The translations under genes and the position numbers were made by a program. Below are positions 9,053 to 17,404 of a stretch of DNA of 64,000 nucleotides, piece after piece (the stretch's first letter is position 1; the number at the start of each line of letters is the position of its first letter). Below the pieces are notes generated by a model. The model was given only the letters and a program-made list of their open reading frames with translations. It had not been told where the DNA came from and did no database searches. This DNA is from JAYQKL01 sp049889415 (GTDB taxonomy: Bacteria > Pseudomonadota > Alphaproteobacteria > RS24), in contig JBMHDL010000003.1 of NCBI GenBank assembly GCA_049889415.1, positions 372,001-436,000 on the forward strand, given 5' to 3'.

Positions 9053-9148
9053 GTTTGCACCTCTTGAAAATAAGTTTGTTAAGCCCTTCCTAGGCTTTCA
9101 GAAGGGATTTCGCAAGCAAAAACAGCCTCAAACGACAAAATATGCCCC

Positions 9149-9640
9149 TTAACTGAGTTTTTTCGGTGCGACTTTGTCACGAATGCTGATTTTAGCCAGC
9201 ATCTCCCGCGCCGTTAAACGGCTCAAAGGGTGTCGCCAGCCCGGCACAACATCATGCAATGGCAAGAGGACAAAAGCCCGTTTACCTATACCGGGATGAG
9301 GCAGCTCGGGACGTTTCGGGACCTGATGGCCGTGCCAGTCCAGAAGGTCCAGGTCGAGGGATCTTGCCCCCCATTTAACCCTTCTTTGACGCCCAAAAAC
9401 GGCCTCAACCTCATGCAACTTGTCCAGTAACACTTCAGGTCGGTAATTTGCTGACACCACAAAAACTGCATTGACATAATCCGGTTGACCAGCAGGCCCC
9501 ATGGGCGGGGTGAGGTAATAAGGTGATTTCCGCAAAAGTCTGATCTTGCGTCGACCCAGTTCCGCAATGGCTGCATCGACCACTTCGACCGGCTTCAGAC
9601 TGCCGAATGGGAGATTTGAACCGACACCAAGTAAAATCAT
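9149..9640 (-). CDS. folK: 2-amino-4-hydroxy-6-hydroxymethyldihydropteridine pyrophosphokinase
   Basis: FolK pyrophosphorylates 6-hydroxymethyl-7,8-dihydropterin, the step before dihydropteroate synthase in folate synthesis. Recognisable parts are LLGVGSNLPFG at the start, the motif RVKWGARSLDLDLL and PHPGIGKRAFVLLPLHD. I chose the ATG at 9640 because the family begins at this point and AGGAAA/GGAG elements lie just upstream; the frame is open a further 12 codons. The protein is then 163 residues. The 96-base gap to rpoZ downstream holds the rpoZ leader, so folK is probably a separate unit. Confidence 0.93.
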   Translation of the reverse strand: MILLGVGSNLPFGSLKPVEVVDAAIAELGRRKIRLLRKSPYYLTPPMGPAGQPDYVNAVFVVSANYRPEVLLDKLHEVEAVFGRQRRVKWGARSLDLDLLDWHGHQVPKRPELPHPGIGKRAFVLLPLHDVVPGWRHPLSRLTAREMLAKISIRDKVAPKKLS

Positions 9641-9738
9641 TTCTCCGACTTTCCTGAGAACATATTTGCAAAACAAACGTTTCGCCTGTTAAGCTCTTGC
9701 TTAAGCCATATCGATATAAAAATAAAACGGAATAAGCG

Positions 9739-10338
9739 ATGTCGGCACTTGAAGAAGTGCACAAAATGAACCTGCTGAAAGTGGAAAAGCACGAACGCTT
9801 CGCCCTCTTCATTGACGGCGCGAACCTGTATGCCGCGGCACGGCTGATGAATATTGAAATTGATTACCAGCAATTGCTGACCTATTTCTCCCAGCCGCAC
9901 AAGCCCGTGCGCGCCTATTATTACACCGCCATGATGGATGAAAATGAATACTCACCCTTGCGTCCACTTATGGACTGGCTTGACTATAACGGTTACACGA
10001 TGGTCACCAAACCCGTCCGCACTTTCATGAGTAAATCAGGCGAAAAAAAACAAAAGGGCAATATGGACATTGAACTGGCTGTCGATTGTATGGAATTGGC
10101 CAACCATCTGGACCATTTCATTATTTTCTCCGGCGACGGGGATTTCATTGCACTCGTCAAAGCGCTGCAAAGAAAAGGCAGGCGTGTCACCATTGTCTCG
10201 ACAAACGTCACCTCACCACCGATTTTGTCAGACGATCTACGCCGGATTTCGGACAACTATATTGACCTGTATGACATTCGCGATATGGTTGGCAGGCCCG
10301 TCAGCACTGGCCATCAGGACTACGGCTCCTCATTGTGA
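9739..10338 (+). CDS. NYN domain (LabA/DUF88-like) putative ribonuclease
   Basis: NYN proteins have a PIN-like fold and are predicted metal-dependent RNases; the specific role of this one is unknown. The acidic active-site residues are visible: Asp26 in FIDGANLY, Asp110 and Asp116 in NMDIELAVDCM, and Asp133/Asp135 in FSGDGDF. The length is 199 residues. It begins a plus-strand pair with the uracil-DNA glycosylase and stands opposite smpB. This arrangement is common in alphaproteobacteria. The RNase activity is inferred from fold and motifs only. Confidence 0.88.
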   Translation: MSALEEVHKMNLLKVEKHERFALFIDGANLYAAARLMNIEIDYQQLLTYFSQPHKPVRAYYYTAMMDENEYSPLRPLMDWLDYNGYTMVTKPVRTFMSKSGEKKQKGNMDIELAVDCMELANHLDHFIIFSGDGDFIALVKALQRKGRRVTIVSTNVTSPPILSDDLRRISDNYIDLYDIRDMVGRPVSTGHQDYGSSL

Positions 10339-10394
10339 GGCAAGCTACGCTGCCGGGCAGCATACGCAAACCCTGCCCGAGTGAGAGTACCCCA

Positions 10395-11033
10395 ATGACT
10401 TTTTCAGCTGAAGCCGCCCCGGATTGTCCCTTATGCCCGCGCCTTGTGGCCTACAGGCAGGATAATGCGGCTGCCCACCCCGACTGGTTCAATGGCGCCG
10501 TCCCCTCCTTCGGCAGTGAAACAGCCCAGCTATTGATCATCGGGCTGGCCCCCGGGGTCACCGGCGCCAACCGGACCGGACGTCCGTTTACAGGCGACTG
10601 GGCCGGAGACCTGCTCTATAAAACCCTGAATCATTTCGGCTTCTCGACAGGTCAATATGCCCAACATGCCGAAGACGGGCTTGCATTGGTCAATGCCATG
10701 ATCACCAATGCAGTACGCTGCGTTCCGCCCCAAAACAAGCCGGTCGGAGCTGAAATCAAACAATGTCGTCCATACCTTTCAGCCCGCATAGAAGCACTGC
10801 CCAAACTCAAAATCATGCTGTGTCTTGGAAAAATCGCCCATGACAGCACGGTCGCGGCCTTTGGTGCCAGGCAGAAGGATTACCCTTTCGGCCACGCCAA
10901 CAGACACGATCTCGGCGGCTATACGCTTTATGACAGCTATCATTGCTCACGCTACAACACCAATACAGGTCGTTTGACCGAAGAGATGTTTTATGAGGTA
11001 TTTGCGGCCATTCAAAAGGATTTGCAGGATTAA
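10395..11033 (+). CDS. Uracil-DNA glycosylase, family 5 (UDGb) type
   Basis: Removes uracil and probably other deaminated bases from DNA to start base-excision repair. The first catalytic motif GLAPGVTGANRTGRPFTGD and the second SYHCSRYNTNTGRLT match the UDGb family, which lacks the catalytic Asp/Asn of E. coli Ung. Cysteines in CPLCPRL near the start, in NAVRCVPP and in the following KQCRPY are placed as iron-sulfur ligands. The Pro commonly seen after the His of motif 2 is Cys here. I prefer the ATG at 10395, but an in-frame GTG at 10335 overlaps the NYN stop (GTGA) and would couple the two. The gene ends four bases inside the convergent smpB. Confidence 0.88.
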   Translation: MTFSAEAAPDCPLCPRLVAYRQDNAAAHPDWFNGAVPSFGSETAQLLIIGLAPGVTGANRTGRPFTGDWAGDLLYKTLNHFGFSTGQYAQHAEDGLALVNAMITNAVRCVPPQNKPVGAEIKQCRPYLSARIEALPKLKIMLCLGKIAHDSTVAAFGARQKDYPFGHANRHDLGGYTLYDSYHCSRYNTNTGRLTEEMFYEVFAAIQKDLQD

Positions 11034-11518
11034 CCGCGCTCGCGCAGCAAACGCGCCTTGTCGCGCTGCCAGTCACGCCGTTTTTCATTCTCACGTTTGT
11101 CAGTTTTCCTGCGACCTTTGGCCTGCCCGACCAGCATTTTGACCAGCCCCCTGTCGGTGAAATACAGCTTCAGCGGAATGACGGTGACACCGTCACGCTG
11201 GACCGCGGCGGCTAGCCGGTTCAATTCACGTTTTTTCAACAGCAGCTTGCGCGGTTGTGTCGGTTTGTGATTGTTCCGGTTGCCCATTTTATATTCAGGG
11301 ATATCCGCATTGATGAGAAAGGCCTCTCCCTCCTCAAAACTCACATAGGCATGCGCAATATTTGCTTTGCCCTCGCGCAGGCTCTTGACTTCGGTTCCCT
11401 CAAGAACTAGGCCGGCCTCCAGCGTATCGATAATCTCAAAATCATAGCGCCCGCGCCGGTTTTCAGCGACCAGCCCGTCACCCGCAGTTTTTTTCCGACC
11501 GCCGGATTTGGAGGACAT
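11030..11518 (-). CDS. smpB: SsrA-binding protein SmpB
   Basis: SmpB carries tmRNA to stalled ribosomes in trans-translation. The 162-residue protein has the typical blocks RRGRYDFEIIDTLEAGLVL, GTEVKSLREGKANI and AYVSFEEGEAFL, and a basic C-terminal tail from about residue 134 (KGRRKTDKRENEKRRDWQ) that inserts into the mRNA channel. It lies 11 bases downstream of dapA, a conserved pair. The tmRNA gene itself is not in the window. Confidence 0.96.
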   Translation of the reverse strand: MSSKSGGRKKTAGDGLVAENRRGRYDFEIIDTLEAGLVLEGTEVKSLREGKANIAHAYVSFEEGEAFLINADIPEYKMGNRNNHKPTQPRKLLLKKRELNRLAAAVQRDGVTVIPLKLYFTDRGLVKMLVGQAKGRRKTDKRENEKRRDWQRDKARLLRERG

Positions 11519-11529
11519 CGTCCCGCTCC

Positions 11530-12399
11530 CTAAAGGCCTGCATGTTGAATGGCGTCTCGCAGAACAGCTTTGCTATCATTACTGATACCGCATAAAGGCA
11601 GCCTGACATCGGATTGGCACAGCCCCAGCTCAGCCGCAACAAACTTGACCGGTGCCGGGCTGGCTTCAATGAACAGATTCTGGTGCAGCGGCATCAGCCT
11701 GTCCTGTATCTCAAGTGCCTGAGCATAATCTCCCCGCAGGGTGGCCTCCTGAAAATCTGCGCACAGTTTCGGGGCAATATTGGCGGTGACGGAAATGCAG
11801 CCGACCCCGCCATGGGCGTTGAACCCGAGTGCAGTGCCGTCCTCCCCGGACAGCTGGATGAAGGCCTCACCGCAGGCGGCGCGCTGCAGGCTGACCCGGT
11901 TGAGATCGCCGGTGGCATCTTTCACCCCGACAATATTTTCTAGCTCGGACAGCGCCGCCAAAGTCTCTATGCTCATATCCACGACCGAACGTCCAGGGAT
12001 GTTATAAATATAGAGCGGCAATTCAGCAGCGTCATTGAGGGCCTTATAATGTGCGAGCAATCCGGTCTGGGTAGGCTTGTTGTAATAAGGCGTGACAATC
12101 AGCGCGGCATCAGCCCCCGCTTGCCCGGCATGGGCGACAAAATCCAGCGCCTCCTGAGTCGCATTTGACCCGGCACCGGCCATAACCGGAATTTTTCCGT
12201 CGGCCGCCTCAATCACGATTTCAATAACCCGCCGGTGTTCGGCATGCGAAAGGGTCGGCGACTCACCGGTCGTCCCGCAGGGCACAACGCCGTGCGTTCC
12301 CTGATCGACATGCCATTCGACAAGCCGTGCAAGGGCAGCTTCATCAACCGCGCCGTCGGCGAACGGCGTGACCAGCGCCACTATTGAGCCTTTAAACAT
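11530..12399 (-). CDS. dapA: 4-hydroxy-tetrahydrodipicolinate synthase
   Basis: DapA condenses pyruvate with aspartate semialdehyde in the branch to diaminopimelate and lysine. The ATG at 12399 gives the family N-terminus MFKGSIVALVTPF and a 289-residue protein; an extra 15 codons upstream are open but unlike the family. Active-site residues are the GTTGES block (42-47), Tyr132 in YIYNIPGR and the Schiff-base Lys160 in GVKDATGD. It heads the dapA-smpB pair. Confidence 0.95.
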   Translation of the reverse strand: MFKGSIVALVTPFADGAVDEAALARLVEWHVDQGTHGVVPCGTTGESPTLSHAEHRRVIEIVIEAADGKIPVMAGAGSNATQEALDFVAHAGQAGADAALIVTPYYNKPTQTGLLAHYKALNDAAELPLYIYNIPGRSVVDMSIETLAALSELENIVGVKDATGDLNRVSLQRAACGEAFIQLSGEDGTALGFNAHGGVGCISVTANIAPKLCADFQEATLRGDYAQALEIQDRLMPLHQNLFIEASPAPVKFVAAELGLCQSDVRLPLCGISNDSKAVLRDAIQHAGL

Positions 12400-12495
12400 C
12401 AAAAATCCTGTTCCCGTTGCTGTTCTTGGGCAACATAAGCCCAATTTTCCCCTGCATCAAGCGGCTTAAGGAAAAAGAGCCCTGATGACACCATT

Positions 12496-12523
12496 TTGAC
12501 ATTTGCAAAGCCTTTGAAATAAT
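12496..12523 (+). promoter_or_regulatory. Promoter of tRNA-Ser
   Basis: A perfect -35 hexamer TTGACA at 12496-12501 is followed, after 16 bases, by AATAAT at 12518-12523 (5 of 6 to the -10 consensus). Transcription would start near 12530, about 12 bases before the tRNA. Confidence 0.75.
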
Positions 12524-12541
12524 GTAAATCACATGATGCGT

Positions 12542-12632
12542 AGAGAGGTGGCCGAGTGGCTGAAGGCGCTCCCCTGCTAAGGGAGTATGCGTTAATAGCG
12601 CATCGAGGGTTCGAATCCCTTCCTCTCTGCCA
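12542..12632 (+). tRNA. tRNA-Ser, anticodon GCT
   Basis: Class II tRNA with an encoded CCA end. The acceptor stem AGAGAGG pairs with CCTCTCT before discriminator G and CCA. The anticodon stem CTCCC/GGGAG encloses the loop CTGCTAA, with anticodon GCT at 12576-12578, which reads AGC/AGU serine codons. The long variable arm ATGCGTTAATAGCGCAT and the T loop TTCGAAT are both present. No integrase or repeated 3' end lies nearby, so there is no sign of use as an attachment site. Confidence 0.96.
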
Positions 12633-12678
12633 TTATCTCATTCCGTAATCTTTTGGCACCTCCACATGGCCCAAAACA

Positions 12679-12687
12679 TGCTATTAT
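12679..12687 (+). promoter_or_regulatory. Putative extended -10 promoter of the quinone oxidoreductase gene
   Basis: The string TGCTATTAT fits an extended -10 element (TG, one base, TATTAT). It would start transcription near 12694, 30 bases before the ATG. No -35 hexamer is seen at the right spacing, so this rests on the -10 alone. Confidence 0.4.
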
Positions 12688-12723
12688 TTTGTATTCCTCG
12701 TGTTCTGATGCCAAGGTTAGCTG

Positions 12724-13737
12724 ATGTCCTCACCTGAAACCCTTCCCGAAATCATGCGTGTCATTGCCATTGGTGACGATAAAACGCCGCAAAGTCTCCA
12801 GATCACGCAAGCCCCCTTGCCCGATTGCGGGGAAGATGAAGTGCTTGTGAAAATCGTAGCCGCCGGTGTCAATCGCGGGGATTGTGTCCAACGCATCGGC
12901 TTTTACCCTCCTCCACCCGGTGCGTCCGAGGTGATGGGTTTGGAAATGGCCGGTACTGTGGTTCATGCCGGAACACAGGTCAGCACCGTCAAGCCGGGAG
13001 ATCGCGTCGCCGGCATTGTAGCCGGCGGGGGCTATGGCGAGTTCATCAACATTCACCACAGCCACGCCCTGCCGGTCCCGGATGACATGTCTTTCATAGA
13101 TGCTGCCGCCTTGCCCGAAGCAATGATGACCGTTTATGCCAATGTCATGGAACATGGCAGCCTGAAACCAGGTGAAACCCTGCTGGTGCATGGCGGAGCC
13201 AGCGGCATCGGCTCCATGGCCATCCAAATGGCCAAAGCATTTGGAGCCAGGGTTTTTACGACTGTCAGCTCTGAAGAAAAAGCACAGGCGTGCGTCTCTT
13301 TCGGGGCGGATCATGTCATCAATTACAAGCAGAGTGATTTTGTTGAAGAGATCAAAATACTCACCGATGGCACCGGTGCAGATGTCATTCTCGATATGAT
13401 TGGCGGTGATTATATCCAGCGTAACATTCAGTGCGCCGCCAAAGGGGGGCGCATCGTCAATATCGGATACATGAACGGATTTTCCGCTGACGTGAATTTT
13501 CTGCAGGTCATGTTGAAAAACCTGACCCTGACCGGCTCAACCCTGCGCGCCAGACCGGTTGATGAAAAGGCACGCCTGACACAATTGGTTTTGGAGAACT
13601 TCTGGCATCTCATACCCAAGACAATCCGGCCAGTCGTTCATCAAACTTTTGCGCTTGCCGACGCCGGGGCCGCCCACGAGCTGATGGAAAGCAACGCCCA
13701 TATCGGTAAAATCATTCTGGAAATCAGCGAGGAATAA
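12724..13737 (+). CDS. NAD(P)H:quinone oxidoreductase, PIG3-like medium-chain dehydrogenase
   Basis: Zinc-free medium-chain dehydrogenase/reductase of the quinone oxidoreductase (PIG3/TP53I3-like) group, expected to reduce quinones or enones with NADPH. The GroES-like N-terminal half contains AGVNRGDCVQRIGFYPPP (48-65). The Rossmann half has HGGASGIGSMAIQMAKAFGA (156-175). No structural zinc cysteines are present. The protein has 337 residues. It stands alone on the plus strand between the tRNA and a bidirectional terminator. The true substrate cannot be told from sequence. Confidence 0.88.
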   Translation: MSSPETLPEIMRVIAIGDDKTPQSLQITQAPLPDCGEDEVLVKIVAAGVNRGDCVQRIGFYPPPPGASEVMGLEMAGTVVHAGTQVSTVKPGDRVAGIVAGGGYGEFINIHHSHALPVPDDMSFIDAAALPEAMMTVYANVMEHGSLKPGETLLVHGGASGIGSMAIQMAKAFGARVFTTVSSEEKAQACVSFGADHVINYKQSDFVEEIKILTDGTGADVILDMIGGDYIQRNIQCAAKGGRIVNIGYMNGFSADVNFLQVMLKNLTLTGSTLRARPVDEKARLTQLVLENFWHLIPKTIRPVVHQTFALADAGAAHELMESNAHIGKIILEISEE

Positions 13738-13767
13738 AAAAAGCGCAGGCCGAAACCCGCGCTTTTT
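13738..13767. terminator. Bidirectional rho-independent terminator
   Basis: Directly after the quinone oxidoreductase stop, AAAAAGCGC (13738-13746) pairs with GCGCTTTTT (13759-13767) across a 12-base loop. Runs of A and T flank the GC stem, so it can end transcription from both sides, serving this gene and the convergent dehydrogenase. Confidence 0.8.
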
Positions 13768-13785
13768 CAGAAAACTTTTGCAAAA

Positions 13786-14559
13786 CTAGCGTGGCTGCAT
13801 CCGGATGCCGGCATCCATGCGCACACATTCGCCGTTCATGTAATCATTCTCGACAAAATACTGCGCCAGACGTGCGATTTCCTCAGGCTTGCCCAAGCGT
13901 TGCGGGAACAGCGCCTGTGACTCAAGAGACTGGTACAACTCGTCCGGAATGAGATCGAACAAAGGCGTGTGAATCAAACCGGGGACAATCGTATTGACCC
14001 GAATGCCAATGCTGGACAGATCCCGGGCAATCGGCAATGTCATCCCGACAATACCACCCTTGGTTGCAGAATAAGCGGCCTGACCAATCTGCCCCTCATA
14101 GGCAGCGACCGAAGCCGTGTTCATGATGACACCGCGGCATCCGCAATCCGTTTGCGGCTCATTCTTGGCCATTTCAGCGGCAGCCAGGCGCAGGACGTCA
14201 AATGTGCCAACCAGGTTGATATCGATGACCTGCTTGAAAGCATCCAGATTGGCTGGGCCGTTTTTGCCCAACGTTTTTTCCGCGCTGCCTATGCCGGCAT
14301 AGTTGCAGCAAATATGAATGGCGCCAAAGGCCTCCATCGTACCGGCAATGGCCGTCTCGATGGTATCCGTCTTGGTGACGTCAACGGGAAAGAAAACCGC
14401 ATTCTCGGCGCCGACATCAGAAATAATGCTGTTGGCGCGCTCTTCGTTGATGTCAAAAATCGCGCATTTAGCACCCAATGACACAAAATGACGGACAGTG
14501 GCCTCGCCAAGACCTGATGCACCGCCGGTGATGATGGCAGTTTTGCCGTTCAATTCCAT
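13786..14559 (-). CDS. Short-chain dehydrogenase resembling 3-hydroxyacyl-CoA dehydrogenase type 2 (HSD10)
   Basis: Classical SDR of 257 residues. The NAD motif TGGASGLG is at 11-18 and the catalytic set is Ser150, Tyr163 and Lys167. The stretch MNTASVAAYEGQIGQAAYSA and the following GGIVGMTLPIARDLSSIGIRV closely resemble HSD17B10, which oxidises 2-methyl-3-hydroxybutyryl-CoA in isoleucine breakdown and also short 3-hydroxyacyl-CoAs. This fits the methylmalonyl-CoA mutase genes 3 kb away, since isoleucine yields propionyl-CoA; the link is inference. The NNAG motif reads NYAG at 86-89. The start ATG follows GAGAGGAAA. It is the last gene of the uup-SDR-SDR minus-strand run and has a perfect palindrome just upstream. 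Confidence 0.85.
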   Translation of the reverse strand: MELNGKTAIITGGASGLGEATVRHFVSLGAKCAIFDINEERANSIISDVGAENAVFFPVDVTKTDTIETAIAGTMEAFGAIHICCNYAGIGSAEKTLGKNGPANLDAFKQVIDINLVGTFDVLRLAAAEMAKNEPQTDCGCRGVIMNTASVAAYEGQIGQAAYSATKGGIVGMTLPIARDLSSIGIRVNTIVPGLIHTPLFDLIPDELYQSLESQALFPQRLGKPEEIARLAQYFVENDYMNGECVRMDAGIRMQPR

Positions 14560-14587
14560 GATATTTTCCTCTCATCCATTTAAATCA

Positions 14588-14609
14588 CTGAACTTTGGGG
14601 GAAGTTCAG
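14588..14609. repeat. Perfect 22-base palindrome upstream of the HSD10-like gene
   Basis: CTGAACTT (14588-14595) and AAGTTCAG (14602-14609) form a perfect 8-base inverted repeat around TGGGGG. It lies 29 bases upstream of the HSD10-like start codon, in an 84-base gap between two dehydrogenase genes. No T-run follows on the minus strand, so an operator or an mRNA hairpin is more likely than a terminator. Confidence 0.6.
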
Positions 14610-14643
14610 ACGTTATAGGTTTCCTGCCGATCGATGGCAAGGC

Positions 14644-15414
14644 CTACAGACTGTCTTCAAACATGGCATTCAGCTTCTGCATGCCTTTCAACCAACGTTC
14701 TTTGTCGGTGACTCTGCGGACGGAATAATCCGCAACCTGCTCATGCGGCAAGACAAGAAAAGCCTCCTGCTCCACCGCGGCAACACAGGCTTGCGCCACC
14801 TCCTCGGCCGATTTCACCCCGTCCACATGCGCAGAGGAGTCGCTGATACCGGCCGTCATCGCCGTATCAACCGCCTGCGGGCATAACACCGAGGCCTTGA
14901 TACCGCGCAGTCCATAGGTAATGACCAGCCACTCCGCAAACGCCACGGCTGAATGTTTGGTCAGGGAATAAGGCGCGGAGCCGATTTGACTGAGCAGACC
15001 AGCAGCAGAAGCCGTGTTAAGAAAATAGCCTTGCCCGCGCTCCAACATCCGCGGCAGCAAATGCCGCGCCGCCCAGACATGCGACATGACATTGATTTCC
15101 CACATGCGCTGCCAGTCTTCATCGGGCACTTCCGGACCACCACCCACCAGAATACCGGCATTGGAACAGAATAAATCTATAGGACCATGCTCACGCTCAA
15201 CCGTATCAATCAGAGATTTAATGTCCTGCTCACGCGATACATCGCATTTATGGGCGACCCCGCCAATGCCATTTGCCGTTTCCAAGGCCCCGTCCATATT
15301 GACGTCAGCGCAGACCACAGATCCGGCCCCGGCCTGAGCAAATGCCTGCGCCAAGGCACGTCCAATACCGCTTGCCGCTCCCGTCACAACAATAATGCGT
15401 CCTGCAACTTCCAT
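14644..15414 (-). CDS. Short-chain dehydrogenase/reductase, substrate unknown
   Basis: Classical SDR of 256 residues with the cofactor motif TGAASGIG (11-18), SNAG (84-87) and catalytic Ser136, Tyr149 and Lys153 (YSLTK). The C-terminal extension after residue 190 (GVKSAEEVAQACVAAVEQEAF) is typical of SDRs with broad alcohol or ketone substrates and does not point to a specific one. It lies 21 bases after uup and 84 bases before the HSD10-like gene, so it may share the uup transcript. I cannot assign a pathway. Confidence 0.85.
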   Translation of the reverse strand: MEVAGRIIVVTGAASGIGRALAQAFAQAGAGSVVCADVNMDGALETANGIGGVAHKCDVSREQDIKSLIDTVEREHGPIDLFCSNAGILVGGGPEVPDEDWQRMWEINVMSHVWAARHLLPRMLERGQGYFLNTASAAGLLSQIGSAPYSLTKHSAVAFAEWLVITYGLRGIKASVLCPQAVDTAMTAGISDSSAHVDGVKSAEEVAQACVAAVEQEAFLVLPHEQVADYSVRRVTDKERWLKGMQKLNAMFEDSL

Positions 15415-15435
15415 AATCCCCTCCTGCTGATCAGC

Positions 15436-17250
15436 TTAGGCGCCTTCAATCTCCTCACGAAGAAGTTCCAGCTCAAGCCATTCATTTTCGGCTTCCTGTA
15501 AACGATTTTGCTTGGCCTCCAGTAGTGCAGCCAATTCGTTAAACCTGTCCGGATTGTTGGCGAAGAGGGACGAGTCTTCAAGCTGTTTTTTGATCTCCGC
15601 CACCGCATCTGTCAAAGCCTCGATCTCACCAGGCAGGTTTTCAAGCGCATATTTGTGCTTGTAACTGAGTTTTTGCGGTTTTTTCATGGTGCTGACGGAG
15701 GCTGTCCGTTCTGCCTCGGAGGGCTTCAACTCGGCCTCGCGCTGTTCCGGTTTCGACTGGCCGGCTCTTTGCGCCAGCATGTCGGAATAACCGCCAGCAT
15801 ATTCCACCCATTGCCCTCCCCCTTCCGCCAATATCACGGCGGTGACCGTCCGGTCGAGAAAGTCCCGGTCATGACTGACCAACAGCACCGTTCCCTCATA
15901 ATTTGCGATCAATTCCTGCAACAGGTCCAGGGACTCCAAATCCAGATCATTGGTCGGCTCATCCAAGATCAGAAAATTTGAGGGTTGACGCAGCCCCCGG
16001 GCCAGAAGCAAGCGTGCCTGCTCGCCGCCCGACAGCACGGTGACAGGCGTGCGCATCTGCGAGGGATGAAACAGAAAATCCTTCATATATCCTATGACAT
16101 GCATGGTTTCTTTACCGATTGACACCAGGTCCCCAGCCCCATCCGTCAGGGCGTCTTTGATGGTCCAGTCTTTCTTGATGCCCCTGCGCTGCTGATCAAG
16201 AGTCAAAGGGGTCAGATTTTTGCCGAGCCGGATTGTGCCGGTATCGGCCTCCAATGTACCGGTCAGCATATTCAGCAATGTGGTCTTGCCGGCACCATTA
16301 GCGCCGATCAGCCCAATCCGGCTGCCGCGTTTCACCTGTATTGTGAAGTCATCCACTACGGTTTTGTCACCAAAACTTTTTGATATCCGGTCCGCCTTGA
16401 CGACCAGCTTGCCGGAACGCCCCCCCTCGTTCAGTGTAGCATTCATCTGGCCGGTCGGCAGACGACGCTCCTTGCGCTCTTTCTTTAAGGCCGCCAGTTC
16501 GGCCATACGGCGGACATTGCGCTTGCGCCGCGCCGTCACGCCATAGCGCACCCAATGTTCCTCGCGCTCTATTTTTCTGTCCAACTTGTGCGCAGCCTGC
16601 TTCTCCTGTTCCAACACATCGTCGCGCCAGTTCTCAAAATGTTTGAAATTACGTCGCATAATTTTTGTCCGCCCGCGGTCAAGCCATAGTGTCTGACGCG
16701 ATACATTCTCCATGAAACGCCGGTCATGGCTGATGAGTACAATAGCGGCGCGACTTTGCAGCAGAACCTTTTCAAGCCATTCAATTGCCGGCAAATCCAG
16801 ATGGTTGGTCGGCTCGTCCAGCAACAAAATATCGGGATCCGGCGCCAAAAGACTGGCCAAAGCCGTGCGCCGCCTTTCTCCGCCCGACAAAGGTGCAAGC
16901 GCCGCTTTCGGATCCAGCCGCAAATCCGCCATTAATTGATAGGCACGTTGTTGGTCCTCATTGTCCATCAACCCATCCAGCACATAGTCCTCAATGGTCT
17001 CATACCCATGGAAATCCGGATCCTGCGCCAGATAAGCCACCATGATGCCGGGTTGCACAAACACCTCCCCGTCATCGGCTTCAATTTCACCGGCGGCTAT
17101 TTTAAGTAGGGTTGATTTGCCGGAACCGTTGCGCCCGACCAGACATAAGCGTTCACCTGGCGCAACCGACAGTTCAGCACCCTCCAGCAAGGGCGTCACA
17201 CCATAAGTCAGATGAATATCCTGCAGATGTAATATGGGCGGTGAAGACAT
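15436..17250 (-). CDS. uup: ABC-F family ATPase, Uup-like
   Basis: Soluble protein with two fused ATP-binding cassettes and no membrane domain, as in ABC-F factors that act on the ribosome; Uup itself is linked to precise transposon excision and branched DNA intermediates in E. coli. Walker A motifs are GRNGSGKST (39-47) and GANGAGKTT (316-324); the first signature is LSGGERRR (121-128) and the first Walker B is LLLDEPTNHLD. A basic interdomain linker spans about 215-275. A C-terminal coiled coil (about 525-604, rich in Glu, Lys and Leu) favours Uup over EttA. It is 604 residues long and begins the uup-SDR-SDR run. Confidence 0.9.
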   Translation of the reverse strand: MSSPPILHLQDIHLTYGVTPLLEGAELSVAPGERLCLVGRNGSGKSTLLKIAAGEIEADDGEVFVQPGIMVAYLAQDPDFHGYETIEDYVLDGLMDNEDQQRAYQLMADLRLDPKAALAPLSGGERRRTALASLLAPDPDILLLDEPTNHLDLPAIEWLEKVLLQSRAAIVLISHDRRFMENVSRQTLWLDRGRTKIMRRNFKHFENWRDDVLEQEKQAAHKLDRKIEREEHWVRYGVTARRKRNVRRMAELAALKKERKERRLPTGQMNATLNEGGRSGKLVVKADRISKSFGDKTVVDDFTIQVKRGSRIGLIGANGAGKTTLLNMLTGTLEADTGTIRLGKNLTPLTLDQQRRGIKKDWTIKDALTDGAGDLVSIGKETMHVIGYMKDFLFHPSQMRTPVTVLSGGEQARLLLARGLRQPSNFLILDEPTNDLDLESLDLLQELIANYEGTVLLVSHDRDFLDRTVTAVILAEGGGQWVEYAGGYSDMLAQRAGQSKPEQREAELKPSEAERTASVSTMKKPQKLSYKHKYALENLPGEIEALTDAVAEIKKQLEDSSLFANNPDRFNELAALLEAKQNRLQEAENEWLELELLREEIEGA

Positions 17251-17322
17251 GAGACGATGTTCCTTTTCCAGCCATGTGTATCATGTTCCCCAAATCCCTC
17301 AAACGTCGAGATGAAGAAATTA

Positions 17323-17331
17323 TGCTATAAT
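17323..17331 (+). promoter_or_regulatory. Extended -10 promoter of the methylmalonyl-CoA mutase operon
   Basis: TGCTATAAT is a perfect extended -10 element (TG, one base, TATAAT). It predicts a start near 17338 and a 5' leader of about 67 bases. No convincing -35 is seen, which extended -10 promoters can do without. I see no cobalamin riboswitch in the 154-base gap. Confidence 0.65.
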
Positions 17332-17404
17332 CCTTATGACCAGTTGTCAGTCCATCTCAGGTAAGTTAGAAATCAAAATCCAAACATATGTAACGAGATT
17401 ATAG

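Noticed and set aside
12542..12632. tRNA-Ser as an integration site of a mobile element
   Set aside because: No integrase, no duplicated tRNA 3' end and no change of gene content typical of islands follows it.
17251..17404. Cobalamin riboswitch before methylmalonyl-CoA mutase
   Set aside because: The gap is only 154 bases and no B12-box-like sequence was recognised; an extended -10 promoter explains most of it.
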